Below, one piece after another: positions 1 through 10,964 of a DNA stretch of 64,000 nucleotides (position 1 is its first letter; each line of letters begins with the position of its first letter). The translations under genes were made by a program, and so were the position numbers. The notes below the pieces were generated by a model. That model was not told the DNA's origin and did not search any database. It saw only the letters and a list, made by a program, of their open reading frames with translations. The DNA comes from Agromyces luteolus (lineage in GTDB: Bacteria > Actinomycetota > Actinomycetes > Actinomycetales > Microbacteriaceae): the NCBI RefSeq assembly GCF_009729855.1, contig NZ_WODA01000025.1, positions 1 to 64,000 on the forward strand. Reading direction: 5' to 3'.

Positions 1-471
1 GGTGCCGATGATCTCGGTCACGAGGTTCCACCCGTACGAGCGGATGGCGGGACCGGTCGAGAAGACGCCGAGCTTGTTGGCCGCCTGCGGCTCCTCGTCG
101 AAGTGCTGCTTGTAGGCCAGCCACACGATGATCGCACCGAGGATCGCGCCGATCAGCTGCGCACCGATGTACGTGAGCACCGACAGCGCGTCGACCGGGA
201 CGGTGGTGCCGAGCGCGGCGTTGCCGAACTCGGTGGCCCCGTTGGCGACGAGCCCCAGGGTGACGGCGGGGTTGATGTGCGCACCGGACGCATAGGCCAC
301 GACGACACCGGAGAAGACCGCGAGGCCCCAGCCGATGTTCACCAACAGGAACCCGCCGTTGTAGCCCTTCGTCTTGACGAGGGCGACGTTCGCGACGACT
401 CCGCAACCGAGCAGCACGAGCATCGCCGTGCCGACGAGTTCGGAGAGGAACAACACTCCGAGATTGTCCAC
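1..471 (-). CDS. glpF: MIP-family glycerol uptake facilitator (partial)
   Basis: This is an aquaglyceroporin that lets glycerol and other small polyols cross the cytoplasmic membrane. It reads from a GTG at 471 to the window edge, so only the first 157 residues are visible. The first NPA box appears as [10 protein letters not shown] near residue 60, which is the hallmark of the MIP pore, and hydrophobic helices lie on both sides of it. A purine-rich AGGATGGAAGG sits about 5 nt before the GTG. The gene is divergent from dhaK, 222 bp away, which suggests shared control of glycerol or dihydroxyacetone use. The selectivity-filter residues of the second half lie outside the window, so an aquaporin-like specificity cannot be excluded. 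Confidence 0.9.
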   Translation of the reverse strand, partial: MDNLGVLFLSELVGTAMLVLLGCGVVANVALVKTKGYNGGFLLVNIGWGLAVFSGVVVAYASGAHINPAVTLGLVANGATEFGNAALGTTVPVDALSVLTYIGAQLIGAILGAIIVWLAYKQHFDEEPQAANKLGVFSTGPAIRSYGWNLVTEIIGT

Positions 472-613
472 GTTGACCTTCCATCCTTTTCGCCGTGCCC
501 GAGGGGCCGCGCCCCAGGGCGGATCAGCGCCCACCCTACTCGCGTGGCGGAGATGCGCGGAAGGGCGCGCGGGAATCATCGGACAGCCCTTTCATCGGCG
601 GGCCGCGCCGGAG

Positions 614-619
614 TAGTTT
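614..619 (+). promoter_or_regulatory. possible -10 element of the dha operon
   Basis: TAGTTT lies 75 nt before the dhaK start, with a weak TTCATC 17 nt upstream of it. A perfect 12-bp palindrome, GTCGACGTCGAC (637-648), would lie just downstream of the transcription start. It is an operator candidate. This is inferred from sequence only. Confidence 0.35.
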
Positions 620-693
620 TGCGTGGGGAGTGCCGCGTCGACGTCGACAGGCGACGTGCCGGACGCGCGCGGCCGAGGGGAAGGGACGTTTCC

Positions 694-1695
<1,002 letters not shown>

Positions 1696-1706
1696 GGGCG
1701 GCCGAG

Positions 1707-2354
1707 GTGGGATTGGACATCACCTGGGCGGTGGACTGGGTCAGGCGCGGAGCCGAGACGCTCTCGGAGCACCGGGTCGAGCTGATCACGCTCGACCGCG
1801 AGATCGGCGACGGCGACCACGGCGAGAACATGGATCGCGGCTTCCAGGCGGTCCTGCCGAAGCTCGACGACCTCCCCGCGGGATCGACCCCGGCCGACGT
1901 GCTGAAGCTCGTCGCGACGACCCTGATCTCGACGGTCGGCGGCGCGGCCGGACCGCTGTACGGCACGGCGTTCCTCAAGGGATCCGCAGCGATCGCCGGC
2001 GAGTCGTCGATCGACGCCGCCGGCGTCGTGTCGCTGCTCGAGGCGTCGCGCGACGGCATCGTGGCGAGGGGGAAGGCCGAGTCCGGCGACAAGACGATGG
2101 TCGACGCGTGGACGCCGGCGGTCGATGCGGCGCGCGCAGCGGCCGATGGAGGAGCGAGCGCTGCTGAGACGCTTCGGGTCGCGGCGGATGCCGCGGCCGC
2201 CGGCTCCGACGCGACGATCCCGCTCGTCGCCCGCAAGGGCCGTGCGAGCTACCTCGGCGAACGCTCGGCCGGTCATCGCGACCCCGGCGCGCAATCGACG
2301 GCGTACCTCCTCGAGGCGGCGGCCGCGGCCGCATCCAACGGGACCAGTGCCTGA
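1707..2354 (+). CDS. dhaL: dihydroxyacetone kinase ADP-binding subunit DhaL
   Basis: DhaL carries a tightly bound ADP that is recharged by DhaM and transfers the phosphate to the dihydroxyacetone on DhaK. The metal-binding motif GDGDHGENM is at residues 34-42, followed by the Gly/Ala-rich nucleotide segment TVGGAAGPLYG. The length of about 215 residues is typical. The GTG at 1707 is 11 nt after the dhaK stop. TTG at 1713, with GAGGTGGGA directly before it, and GTG at 1683 are alternative in-frame starts, so the first few residues are uncertain. The C-terminus is alanine-rich. Confidence 0.94.
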   Translation: MGLDITWAVDWVRRGAETLSEHRVELITLDREIGDGDHGENMDRGFQAVLPKLDDLPAGSTPADVLKLVATTLISTVGGAAGPLYGTAFLKGSAAIAGESSIDAAGVVSLLEASRDGIVARGKAESGDKTMVDAWTPAVDAARAAADGGASAAETLRVAADAAAAGSDATIPLVARKGRASYLGERSAGHRDPGAQSTAYLLEAAAAAASNGTSA

Positions 2355-2355
2355 G

Positions 2356-3069
2356 ATGGCGGATGGAGGGCGCATCGGGATCGTCGTCGTCTCGCACTCC
2401 GAGCAGCTGGCCGCGGGCGTCGTGGAGCTCGCGCACCAGATGGCGCCGAACGTGCGCATCGAACCCGCGGGCGGCACGGACGACGGCCGCATCGGAACGA
2501 GCTTCGAGCTCGTGACGGCTGCCATCGGTGCGGCGGATGCCGGTACCGGCGTGGTCGTCCTGTGCGATCTCGGGTCCGCCATCCTCACCGCCGAGACGGC
2601 GATGGACTTCCTCGACGAGGACCAGCGGGAGCGGGTGCGCATCGCGGACGCGCCGCTGGTGGAGGGAGCGGTCGCGGCATCCGTCGCTGCGGAGTCGGGC
2701 GACCCGCTGGAGACCGTCGTTCGCGCGGCGGAGTCCGCCGGCGGGGGAGGGGCGGCGCCCGGAGCGCCTGCGGGCGGACTCGGCGAGGGACCGGCCGACG
2801 TCGGCACCTCAGGGCGGATCAGCCGCCGGATCACGCTGACGAACTCAGACGGGCTCCACGCGCGACCGGCCGCCGAGCTCGTGAAACTGGCGAGCACCTT
2901 CTCCCAGCGCGTGACCGTGAACGGGATCGATGCCAAGAGCCTGCTCGCGATCATGGCGCTCGGACTCGTGAAGGGAGACGAGGTCGAGATCGCGACCGAC
3001 GACGCCGCCGGCGCCGGCGCGGTCGACGCGATCGCGGACCTCGCCTCGAGCGGATTCGGCGAGCACTGA
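2356..3069 (+). CDS. dhaM: PTS-dependent phosphoryl donor DhaM (EIIA-HPr fusion)
   Basis: DhaM passes phosphate from the PTS to the ADP on DhaL. Residues 1-125 are an EIIA-Man-like domain with the active histidine at about 14 (VSHSEQ). Residues 128-152 form a flexible Gly/Ala/Pro linker. Residues 157-237 are an HPr domain with LHARPAAEL and the active histidine at 168. There is no EI domain, so enzyme I from elsewhere must phosphorylate it; some DhaM proteins, such as that of E. coli, carry an EI-like part. The ATG at 2356 follows the dhaL stop by 1 nt. GTG at 2347 is an alternative overlapping start. It ends the operon. Confidence 0.94.
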   Translation: MADGGRIGIVVVSHSEQLAAGVVELAHQMAPNVRIEPAGGTDDGRIGTSFELVTAAIGAADAGTGVVVLCDLGSAILTAETAMDFLDEDQRERVRIADAPLVEGAVAASVAAESGDPLETVVRAAESAGGGGAAPGAPAGGLGEGPADVGTSGRISRRITLTNSDGLHARPAAELVKLASTFSQRVTVNGIDAKSLLAIMALGLVKGDEVEIATDDAAGAGAVDAIADLASSGFGEH

Positions 3070-3186
3070 CGACGGAGGGATGCGGGCGCGGCGGCGGCGC
3101 CCGCATCCCGACTGCCGATCTGCCTGGAACCGAATTGGATAGCAGCACTCTCCATATTGCGCTCGCACGGACCGCAACGCCCGGAG

Positions 3187-3192
3187 TACCAT
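3187..3192 (+). promoter_or_regulatory. leaderless-type -10 element
   Basis: TACCAT is followed by 7 nt and then the ATG at 3200, matching the TANNNT pattern repeated through the window. Confidence 0.5.
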
Positions 3193-3199
3193 CGGCGCC

Positions 3200-3529
3200 A
3201 TGGCACGCGAAGAGGCGGGCCACGGCGAGGGGAACGCGTTCACCAGGTTCTTCGACCGGGTGGACCGGGTCATGACCCCAGCGTTCGAGTCGCCGCGGAT
3301 GGCCCCGGAGGAACCCGACGACCGCAGTCAGTCGGGGGAGAAGCCGTGTCCGCTCTGCGGACACCCGATGTTCGAGCACCGCATCGACGAGTCGACACCG
3401 AATGTCCTGCTCGAATGCCCGACCGACGTCCGACTCCCGGAGCCCGCCGCCAGCGGGCCGCTGAACGAGTTCGGCATGCCCGCGAGCGAGGAACGCGTGG
3501 AGAAGCTCAGGCGGAACGAACGCGCCTGA
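3200..3529 (+). CDS. hypothetical protein with a CPLCG motif
   Basis: I do not recognise this 109-residue soluble protein. The middle holds CPLCGHPMFEHRID followed about 18 residues later by LLECPT. Three cysteines and two histidines so spaced resemble a small zinc ribbon. The N-terminus is charged and the C-terminus is rich in Glu and Arg, with no signal peptide or membrane segment. A TACCAT hexamer 7 nt before the ATG suggests a leaderless transcript of its own. It stands alone between the dha operon and a convergent gene. GC-rich third positions support coding. Confidence 0.75.
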   Translation: MAREEAGHGEGNAFTRFFDRVDRVMTPAFESPRMAPEEPDDRSQSGEKPCPLCGHPMFEHRIDESTPNVLLECPTDVRLPEPAASGPLNEFGMPASEERVEKLRRNERA

Positions 3530-3535
3530 ACGATC

Positions 3536-3551
3536 ACTCCCACGGGGGAGT
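3536..3551. terminator. weak hairpin after the 3200-3529 gene
   Basis: ACTCCC and GGGAGT form a 6-bp stem with a 4-nt loop just after the stop codon. No T-run follows, so its role as a terminator is doubtful. Confidence 0.3.
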
Positions 3552-3606
3552 CATGCCGGCGGGCGGCCATGCCTGCGCGCTCGGCTCATGATGAACCGGG
3601 TGGAAC

Positions 3607-3654
3607 GTGAAGTCGCTTCACGGCTCGGGCGTGAACCGACATAATGTGCATTAT
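3607..3654. repeat. two adjacent perfect inverted repeats between convergent genes
   Basis: GTGAAG-TCG-CTTCAC (3607-3621) is followed 19 nt later by ATAATG-TG-CATTAT (3641-3654). The second is AT-rich, which is unusual here, and it overlaps the end of the small leftward gene at 3651. They could be operators or a weak terminator. If the 3651-3920 gene is not real, 3530-3953 would be a 424-bp non-coding stretch whose only visible structure is these repeats and the hairpin at 3536. Confidence 0.5.
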
Positions 3655-3920
3655 CGGCGCACATCGATCGGGGCCGTACGCAGGGAGCCGTCGGCCACCC
3701 GCCGGTATCGGTCAGTCGCGCACTCCACGGTCTCGCGCGCCGGTCGACCGTCAGCTGGAGGCCGCCGGATCGCGTTCGGCGACGGCTCCGCCACCGCGTA
3801 CGACGTCGGCTCGGCCGATGCGGCTTCGTTCGATGAGGCCGATCGAGCGGATGCCTCCGCGGTCGCGAGATCGCGCGCGTAGACCGCTCCGCCGGCTTCG
3901 TAAGCCGAATGCAGGCACAT
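3651..3920 (-). CDS. small hypothetical protein downstream of the UvrA-like gene
   Basis: An 89-residue reading frame starts at an ATG (3920) with a good GGAGG 5 nt upstream, 33 bp after the UvrA-like gene and on the same strand. GC-rich third codon positions support coding. The protein is Ala/Glu/Arg-rich, has two cysteines, and shows no domain, signal peptide or membrane helix that I recognise. If real, it is the last gene of the AraC-VOC-UvrA-like operon. The strong ribosome site is the main reason to report it; a chance open frame in GC-rich DNA is the alternative. Confidence 0.45.
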   Translation of the reverse strand: MCLHSAYEAGGAVYARDLATAEASARSASSNEAASAEPTSYAVAEPSPNAIRRPPADGRPARETVECATDRYRRVADGSLRTAPIDVRR

Positions 3921-3953
3921 GTCGTTCCTCCGGACTGGATAGGGGTGGGGGTA

Positions 3954-6338
<2,385 letters not shown>

Positions 6339-6340
6339 CG

Positions 6341-6760
6341 TCAGCCGACCTGCTGGATCCGGATCATGTTGCCCGCCGGGTCCCGGAAGGCGCAGTCGCG
6401 CAGGCCGTACGGCTGGTCGACGGGCTCCTGCACCACCTCGGCGCCGGCGGCCTCGAGGGTCGCGAACGTCGCGTCGAGGTCGGTCGCCGCGAGGTTCACG
6501 CCGAAGTAGCTGCCCTTCGCGATGATCTCGAGGAGCGCGTTCCGATCGTCGTCGGTCATGCCCGGGCCGACACCCGGCGGGTGCAGCACGATCGCCGTGT
6601 CGGGCTGGTCGGCGGGACCGACGGTGATCCACCGCATGCCCTCGTACCCGACGTCGTTGCGGACCTCGAACCCGAGCACGTCGCGGTAGAAGGCGAGCGA
6701 CGCGTCGGGGTCGAGGTGCGGGAGGAAGCTGGAGTGGATGGTGAGGCTCATGGAGGTCAC
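6341..6760 (-). CDS. VOC (glyoxalase/bleomycin resistance) family protein
   Basis: This 139-residue single-domain protein has the paired beta-alpha-beta-beta-beta units of the vicinal-oxygen-chelate fold. It begins LPHLDPDASLAFYRDVLGF and ends CAFRDPAGNMIRIQQ, as in glyoxalases and drug-binding resistance proteins. The substrate cannot be told from sequence. The GTG at 6760 has GGGGA 4 nt upstream; ATG at 6751 is an alternative start without a visible Shine-Dalgarno. It lies between an AraC regulator (1-nt gap) and the UvrA-like gene (2-nt gap), so the three should be co-translated, perhaps as a drug-sequestering partner. Confidence 0.9.
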   Translation of the reverse strand: MTSMSLTIHSSFLPHLDPDASLAFYRDVLGFEVRNDVGYEGMRWITVGPADQPDTAIVLHPPGVGPGMTDDDRNALLEIIAKGSYFGVNLAATDLDATFATLEAAGAEVVQEPVDQPYGLRDCAFRDPAGNMIRIQQVG

Positions 6761-6761
6761 G

Positions 6762-7205
6762 CTATCCCCGGCCGCCGACGCCCGCTTCTCGATTCCTGAC
6801 CGGCTTCGTCACCTGCTTCGCCACGCACGGCAGCATCCCGAGCGTCTCGCCGGCGTACCGCTCCCGGTAGACGCTCGGCGGCACGCCGACGAGCTCGGCG
6901 AAGCGCGTGCTGAACGTGCCGAGCGACGAGCACCCGACCTCGAAGCACACCTCGGTCACCGTGAGGTCGCCCCGGCGGAGCAGCGCCATCGCGCGCTCGA
7001 TGCGACGCGTCATGAGGTAGGAGTACGGCGACTCGCCGAACGCCGCGCGGAACCGCCGGCTCAGGTGCCCCGACGACATGTTCGCCCCTCGCGCGAGCGC
7101 CTCGACGTCGAGCGGCCGCGCGTACTCGCGATCGATGCGATCGCGCACCCGGCGCAGCACCACGAGGTCGCGGACGGCGTCCGGGTCGGCGGTTCGGCTG
7201 CTCAC
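6762..7205 (-). CDS. AraC-family transcriptional regulator
   Basis: A 147-residue protein consisting almost only of the AraC double helix-turn-helix domain. ARGANMSSGHLSRRFRAAFG is the first helix-turn-helix and VCFEVGCSSLGTFSTRFAEL the second. It lacks the usual ligand-binding domain, so its signal is unknown. The GTG start has GGTGGGAG about 10 nt upstream. It heads the operon with the VOC and UvrA-like genes and presumably controls it. Short AraC regulators beside VOC genes are common in actinobacteria. Confidence 0.92.
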   Translation of the reverse strand: MSSRTADPDAVRDLVVLRRVRDRIDREYARPLDVEALARGANMSSGHLSRRFRAAFGESPYSYLMTRRIERAMALLRRGDLTVTEVCFEVGCSSLGTFSTRFAELVGVPPSVYRERYAGETLGMLPCVAKQVTKPVRNREAGVGGRG

Positions 7206-7294
7206 GAGCGCGATGCTCCCACCTCATGGCGGACAAGTCCAGCGGTCCGCTGCCGGAGGGTCCTTGGTTCCCCTCCGGCCTCGTGGTGCGGTGC

Positions 7295-7300
7295 CAGAAT
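7295..7300 (+). promoter_or_regulatory. leaderless-type -10 element
   Basis: CAGAAT lies 6 nt before the ATG at 7307. The same CAGAAT-GG-N4-ATG layout precedes the SGNH hydrolase at 43412. Confidence 0.55.
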
Positions 7301-7306
7301 GGCGCC

Positions 7307-8152
7307 ATGGACTCGGGCAAGGTCGCGTTCGTCCTCGGGGGCGGCGGGGTGCTCGGCGCCGTGCAGGTCGGCATGCTCCGCGCGGTGCTCGAACGCGGCA
7401 TCCGCCCCGACCTCGTGGTCGGCACGTCGATCGGCGCGATCAACGGGGCGATCATCGCCGCCGACGTCGATCGGAGCCTGGAGCGGCTCGAGGCGGCCTG
7501 GAGCTCGAAGGAGGCGCGCGCGATCACCAGCGGCGTCGGCCTCCGGCTCGGTCGCGCACACGTGATGTCGACCGAGCCGCTGCGCCGGATGCTCGTCCAC
7601 GGGCTCGGCGGGGCCACCGAGTTCGAGGACCTGGACGTGGCGTTCCGGTGCTGCGCCGCCAGCGTCGAGCGAGCGGCCGAGCACTGGTTCGATTCCGGCC
7701 CGCTCGTGCCGGCCGTGCTCGCATCCGCGGCGCTGCCCGGCCTCTTCCCGGCGGTGCGGATCGGCGAGGAGCACTTCATCGACGGCGGCATCGTGAACTC
7801 GATCCCGGTCGGGCAGGCCGCCGACGCCGGCGCGACGGACATCTACGTGATGCAGGTCGGACGGATCGAGCACGCGCTGACCCCGCCGCGCAACCAGTTC
7901 GACAACGCCCGTGTCGCGTTCGAGATCTCCCGCCGGCACCGCTTCGCCCGCGACCGCGCCGCACTCACCGAGGGCACTCGCCTGCACGTGCTCCCGACCG
8001 GGACCTCATCGGCCAAGGAGAACCGGATCTCGCGCAACCTCTCCCCCGCCGCCCTCCGGCGCCGGATGGCGACCGCGCACGGCGCCGCATCCGCCTACCT
8101 GGACCGCGAGGACGAGCACCGCGGCGGCGCGCCGGACCGGGCCGCGGACTGA
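7307..8152 (+). CDS. patatin-like phospholipase
   Basis: This 281-residue serine lipase-family protein probably cleaves acyl esters of phospholipids or similar lipids. The oxyanion loop GGGGVLGAV is at 11-19, the nucleophile Ser41 lies in GTSIG, and the dyad Asp159 is in DGG. No signal peptide is present, so it should be cytoplasmic or membrane-peripheral. I chose the ATG at 7307 because the patatin fold begins at once and because a CAGAAT -10 box lies 6 nt upstream. An in-frame upstream extension to 7226 is unlike the family. It overlaps the acyltransferase by 1 nt, suggesting coupled lipid remodelling. Confidence 0.92.
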   Translation: MDSGKVAFVLGGGGVLGAVQVGMLRAVLERGIRPDLVVGTSIGAINGAIIAADVDRSLERLEAAWSSKEARAITSGVGLRLGRAHVMSTEPLRRMLVHGLGGATEFEDLDVAFRCCAASVERAAEHWFDSGPLVPAVLASAALPGLFPAVRIGEEHFIDGGIVNSIPVGQAADAGATDIYVMQVGRIEHALTPPRNQFDNARVAFEISRRHRFARDRAALTEGTRLHVLPTGTSSAKENRISRNLSPAALRRRMATAHGAASAYLDREDEHRGGAPDRAAD

Positions 8153-9228
8153 TGCGGCTCCCGCCGAAGTGGGTGCGCCGCGGCATCCTCGCGCCGCTCG
8201 TCATCGTGCTCGCGCTCGTCGTCGTCGCGCTGCTCCCCGCCTGGCTGACGATCGCGCTGATCGTCTCGATCTTCGTGGAACCGCGGCTGCGGACCCCTCG
8301 GCTGCTCGTCATGGTCGCGGTCTACCTGCTCTGGGACGCCGCGGCGATCGTGGTGCTCTTCGTGCTCTGGATCGCCTCGGGGTTCGGATGGCGCATCCGC
8401 TCGCCCGGCTTCCAGCACGCCCACTACCGGTTCGTCGCGCGGATGCTCGGGTTCCTGTTCTGGAACGCGCACTGGGTGCTGCGCCTCGACATCGACGTCC
8501 GCGTCCCGGAGGGATTCCACGACGACGACCAACCCCGCGTGATCGCGAGCCGGCACGCGGGCCCCGGCGACTCGTTCATCCTGATCCACGCCGTGCTCAA
8601 CTGGTTCGACCGGTCGCCGCGCATCGTGCTGAAGGACACCATGCAGTGGGACCCGGCCGTCGACGTGGTGCTCAATCGACTGCCGAACCGCTTCATCGCC
8701 CCGCCGCCCGTCGCGGGCAGGGCCGGACGAGCGGCTCGGACCGGTGCGGGCGACGGGCACGGGACACGCGGCTCGCGGACCGCTCCGACGGTCCCCCTGA
8801 CCGAGCGCATCAGCGAACTCGCGAGCGACATGGGCGAGCGCGACGCGCTCGTGATCTTCCCCGAGGGCGGCAACTTCACCCCGGAACGACGGGCACGGGC
8901 CATCGACCGGTTGCGGGCGGCCGGGCTCACGTCCGCGGCCGAACGCGCCGCGCGCCTCATGAACGTCATGGCGCCGCGGCCGGCCGGGCTGTTCGCGGCG
9001 CTCGACGCGGCGCCGCACGCCGACGTCTTCCTCGTCGCGCACACCGGCCTGGACCGCATCCGCACGGTCGGCGACGTCTGGCGCGAACTGCCCACCGACA
9101 AGACGATCACGATGCAGATCTGGAACGTGCGGCGCGCCGACATCCCCGACGACCACGACGACCGCACGGACTGGCTCATGGGCCAGTGGGAGCGGATCGA
9201 CGGATGGATCGAGGCCCGCCGCGCCTGA
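8152..9228 (+). CDS. membrane 1-acylglycerol-3-phosphate acyltransferase-like protein
   Basis: A PlsC-like acyltransferase of 358 residues, probably using acyl-CoA or acyl-ACP to acylate a lysophospholipid-type acceptor. Two or more hydrophobic helices fill residues 12-80. The catalytic HX4D motif is HAGPGD at 135-140, and FPEGGNF (236-242) stands where most members have FPEGTR. A 30-residue low-complexity Arg/Gly/Thr insertion (185-215) separates the two. The ATG overlaps the patatin stop (TGATG). Patatin plus acyltransferase suggests a deacylation-reacylation pair, though the acceptor is unknown. Confidence 0.87.
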   Translation: MRLPPKWVRRGILAPLVIVLALVVVALLPAWLTIALIVSIFVEPRLRTPRLLVMVAVYLLWDAAAIVVLFVLWIASGFGWRIRSPGFQHAHYRFVARMLGFLFWNAHWVLRLDIDVRVPEGFHDDDQPRVIASRHAGPGDSFILIHAVLNWFDRSPRIVLKDTMQWDPAVDVVLNRLPNRFIAPPPVAGRAGRAARTGAGDGHGTRGSRTAPTVPLTERISELASDMGERDALVIFPEGGNFTPERRARAIDRLRAAGLTSAAERAARLMNVMAPRPAGLFAALDAAPHADVFLVAHTGLDRIRTVGDVWRELPTDKTITMQIWNVRRADIPDDHDDRTDWLMGQWERIDGWIEARRA

Positions 9229-9367
9229 CCCGCCCCGGAGATGCCGGACACGCCCGGACATGCGCGACACGCCGGGAGCGGGACCAACGGCTCCCCCGTC
9301 CGGCCCGCCGCTGGGAATAGCCTGAACGCGAGCGCGCGCCGCTCCGGGTGCGCCGGAAGGAGTTGCC

Positions 9368-9976
9368 ATGTCCTCCCCGCAGTCCAACAGCATGTTCGCG
9401 GCGTTCGCCTTCGACTCGGCCGAACTCACGAAGTCGGCGGTGAACTCGATCCGGATCGCCCTCGGCGTCTCCGGGGTCATCGCCCTGATCATCGGCGTCT
9501 TCATCACGTTCTGGCCGAAGGACTCGGCCGTCGTGCTGACGGTGATGCTCGCGATCTACTTCCTGATCGCCGGGCTCGCCTACGTCGGCATCGGCATCTT
9601 CTCGAGGTCGATCTCGGGCGGCGCCAGGGCCCTCGACATCATCCTCGGCGTCCTGTTCCTCTTCGGGGCGGTCGTCATGTTCGCCAACCCGACCGAGAGC
9701 GCCGTCGTCATCGGCATCTTCCTCGGGATCCTCGTCGGCGTCCTCTGGATCGTCGAGGGCGTGGTCGCGCTCGCGCAGTCCGGCAACTCGTCGTCGAGGG
9801 CGTGGAGCATCTTCTTCGGCATCCTGAGCATCCTTGCGGGCATCGTGCTGCTGTTCTCGCCGCTCTGGGGCATCGTCATCCTGTTCTGGGTGACGGGCAT
9901 CGCGCTCATCGTGCTCGGCATCGTGCAGATCGTCCGGGCGTTCACGTTCGGCCGCGGCATGCAGTTGTCGTCGTGA
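9368..9976 (+). CDS. HdeD/DUF308-family membrane protein
   Basis: This 202-residue integral membrane protein has about six hydrophobic helices arranged as three pairs and a soluble N-terminus of roughly 25 residues, as in the HdeD acid-resistance/DUF308 family. The biochemical role is not established in actinobacteria. The ATG follows a strong GGAAGGAG Shine-Dalgarno, and TAGCCT near 9316 may be its -10 element. It is monocistronic: a strong terminator hairpin at 10001-10035 follows. Confidence 0.85.
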   Translation: MSSPQSNSMFAAFAFDSAELTKSAVNSIRIALGVSGVIALIIGVFITFWPKDSAVVLTVMLAIYFLIAGLAYVGIGIFSRSISGGARALDIILGVLFLFGAVVMFANPTESAVVIGIFLGILVGVLWIVEGVVALAQSGNSSSRAWSIFFGILSILAGIVLLFSPLWGIVILFWVTGIALIVLGIVQIVRAFTFGRGMQLSS

Positions 9977-10000
9977 CGCGCTGATCCCCCCGACACGCCG

Positions 10001-10035
10001 CGAGGGCGGGACCGGTCCGACCGGTCCCGCCCTCG
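10001..10035. terminator. bidirectional terminator hairpin
   Basis: A perfect 16-bp stem (CGAGGGCGGGACCGGT pairing with 10020-10035) closes a CCG loop between the convergent HdeD-like and SDR genes. No T-run follows, as is usual in high-GC actinobacteria. Confidence 0.88.
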
Positions 10036-10070
10036 TCGTGCGCGTCCGCGAGCAGGACGCGCGTCGCGGA

Positions 10071-10838
10071 TCAGCCCTCCGGCGCGAACCCCGAGACGTC
10101 TCCCACGTAGCGCGTGTGCTCGGCCGGGATCGGGTCGACGGCGGCCGACGCGACCTCGGCGGCGAACTCCGCGACGTTGTAGAGCTTGCCGGCGTCCTCC
10201 TTGCGGGCGGCGATCGCACCGGGGTTCGCGCGCTCGAGGAGCGTCGCCGTGATGGTGCCCTCGATCATGTCGCCGGACACGACGACGAACTCGACGCCCT
10301 TCGCGTCGAACTCCGGCAGCTTCGCACGGAGGGCGTCCTCGCCGGCGCGCTTCGAGAGGGCGACGGGCTCGTACTCCGGCATCGTCGGCGTGGTGCGGAT
10401 GAAGTGCGCCTGGTGGCTCGTCACGAACACGATGCGGGCGCCGTCCGCCAGGTGCGGGAGCGCGTTGTCGACGACGTTGACCTGCGCGTCGCGGTTCAGC
10501 CGCATCGCATAGTCCTCGCCCATCCCGGTCTCCATGCCGCCCGATGCGTTGAGCACGAGCACGTCGACCGGGCCGAGCTCGGCGACGGCGCGCTCGAACA
10601 TGGCCTGCACCGACGACGCATCCGTCAGGTCGGCGCCGACCGCGATCGCCCGGCCGCCGGCCGCGGTGATCTCGTTCACGATCTTCTCCGCGCGCGGCGC
10701 CTTGCTGCGGTAGTTGACGACGACCGCGGCGCCGGCCTCGGCGAGGTAGCGGGCGGTGTCCGCGCCGATGCCGCGGGACGATCCCGTGACGAGGGCGACG
10801 CGGCCGTCGAGCGATCCGGGGGCGAGCGGGTTGGTCAC
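10071..10838 (-). CDS. short-chain dehydrogenase/reductase-like protein lacking the catalytic Tyr
   Basis: A 255-residue Rossmann-fold protein with the NAD(P) motif TGSSRGIG (18-25) and an NASG motif near 97-100. Ser141 (VTSHQAHF) fits the catalytic serine. The lysine of the active site is Lys163 in VALSKRAGEDAL, but the residue four before it, normally Tyr of YxxxK, is Val159. The nearest Tyr is 156. It may use Tyr156, or be a binding or regulatory protein. The GTG start has GAGGAG 8 nt upstream. Substrate unknown. Confidence 0.88.
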   Translation of the reverse strand: MTNPLAPGSLDGRVALVTGSSRGIGADTARYLAEAGAAVVVNYRSKAPRAEKIVNEITAAGGRAIAVGADLTDASSVQAMFERAVAELGPVDVLVLNASGGMETGMGEDYAMRLNRDAQVNVVDNALPHLADGARIVFVTSHQAHFIRTTPTMPEYEPVALSKRAGEDALRAKLPEFDAKGVEFVVVSGDMIEGTITATLLERANPGAIAARKEDAGKLYNVAEFAAEVASAAVDPIPAEHTRYVGDVSGFAPEG

Positions 10839-10964
10839 GTTTGGGCTCCTCGAGTGGTGCGGATGTCGCGGGCGCGCGCTGCACGCCGCACCGAGACTAC
10901 CAACTCCCCCACCGGCGCCCCGAGCGCTGATAGGTTGAAAAGCGGGGGCCCGAAGGAGACCAAG

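Noticed and set aside
3135-3158. TTGGAT with CATATT as a sigma-70-like promoter before the 3200 gene
   Set aside because: The spacer is only 12 nt; TACCAT at 3187 explains the start better.
3607-3882. Plus-strand 91-codon frame in the 3.6-3.9 kb gap
   Set aside because: It has no ribosome site and starts among the inverted repeats; the opposite frame at 3651-3920 has a strong GGAGG.
9274-9295. GGGAGC-N10-GCTCCC hairpin after the acyltransferase gene
   Set aside because: Short stem with a 10-nt loop; common by chance in this GC range.
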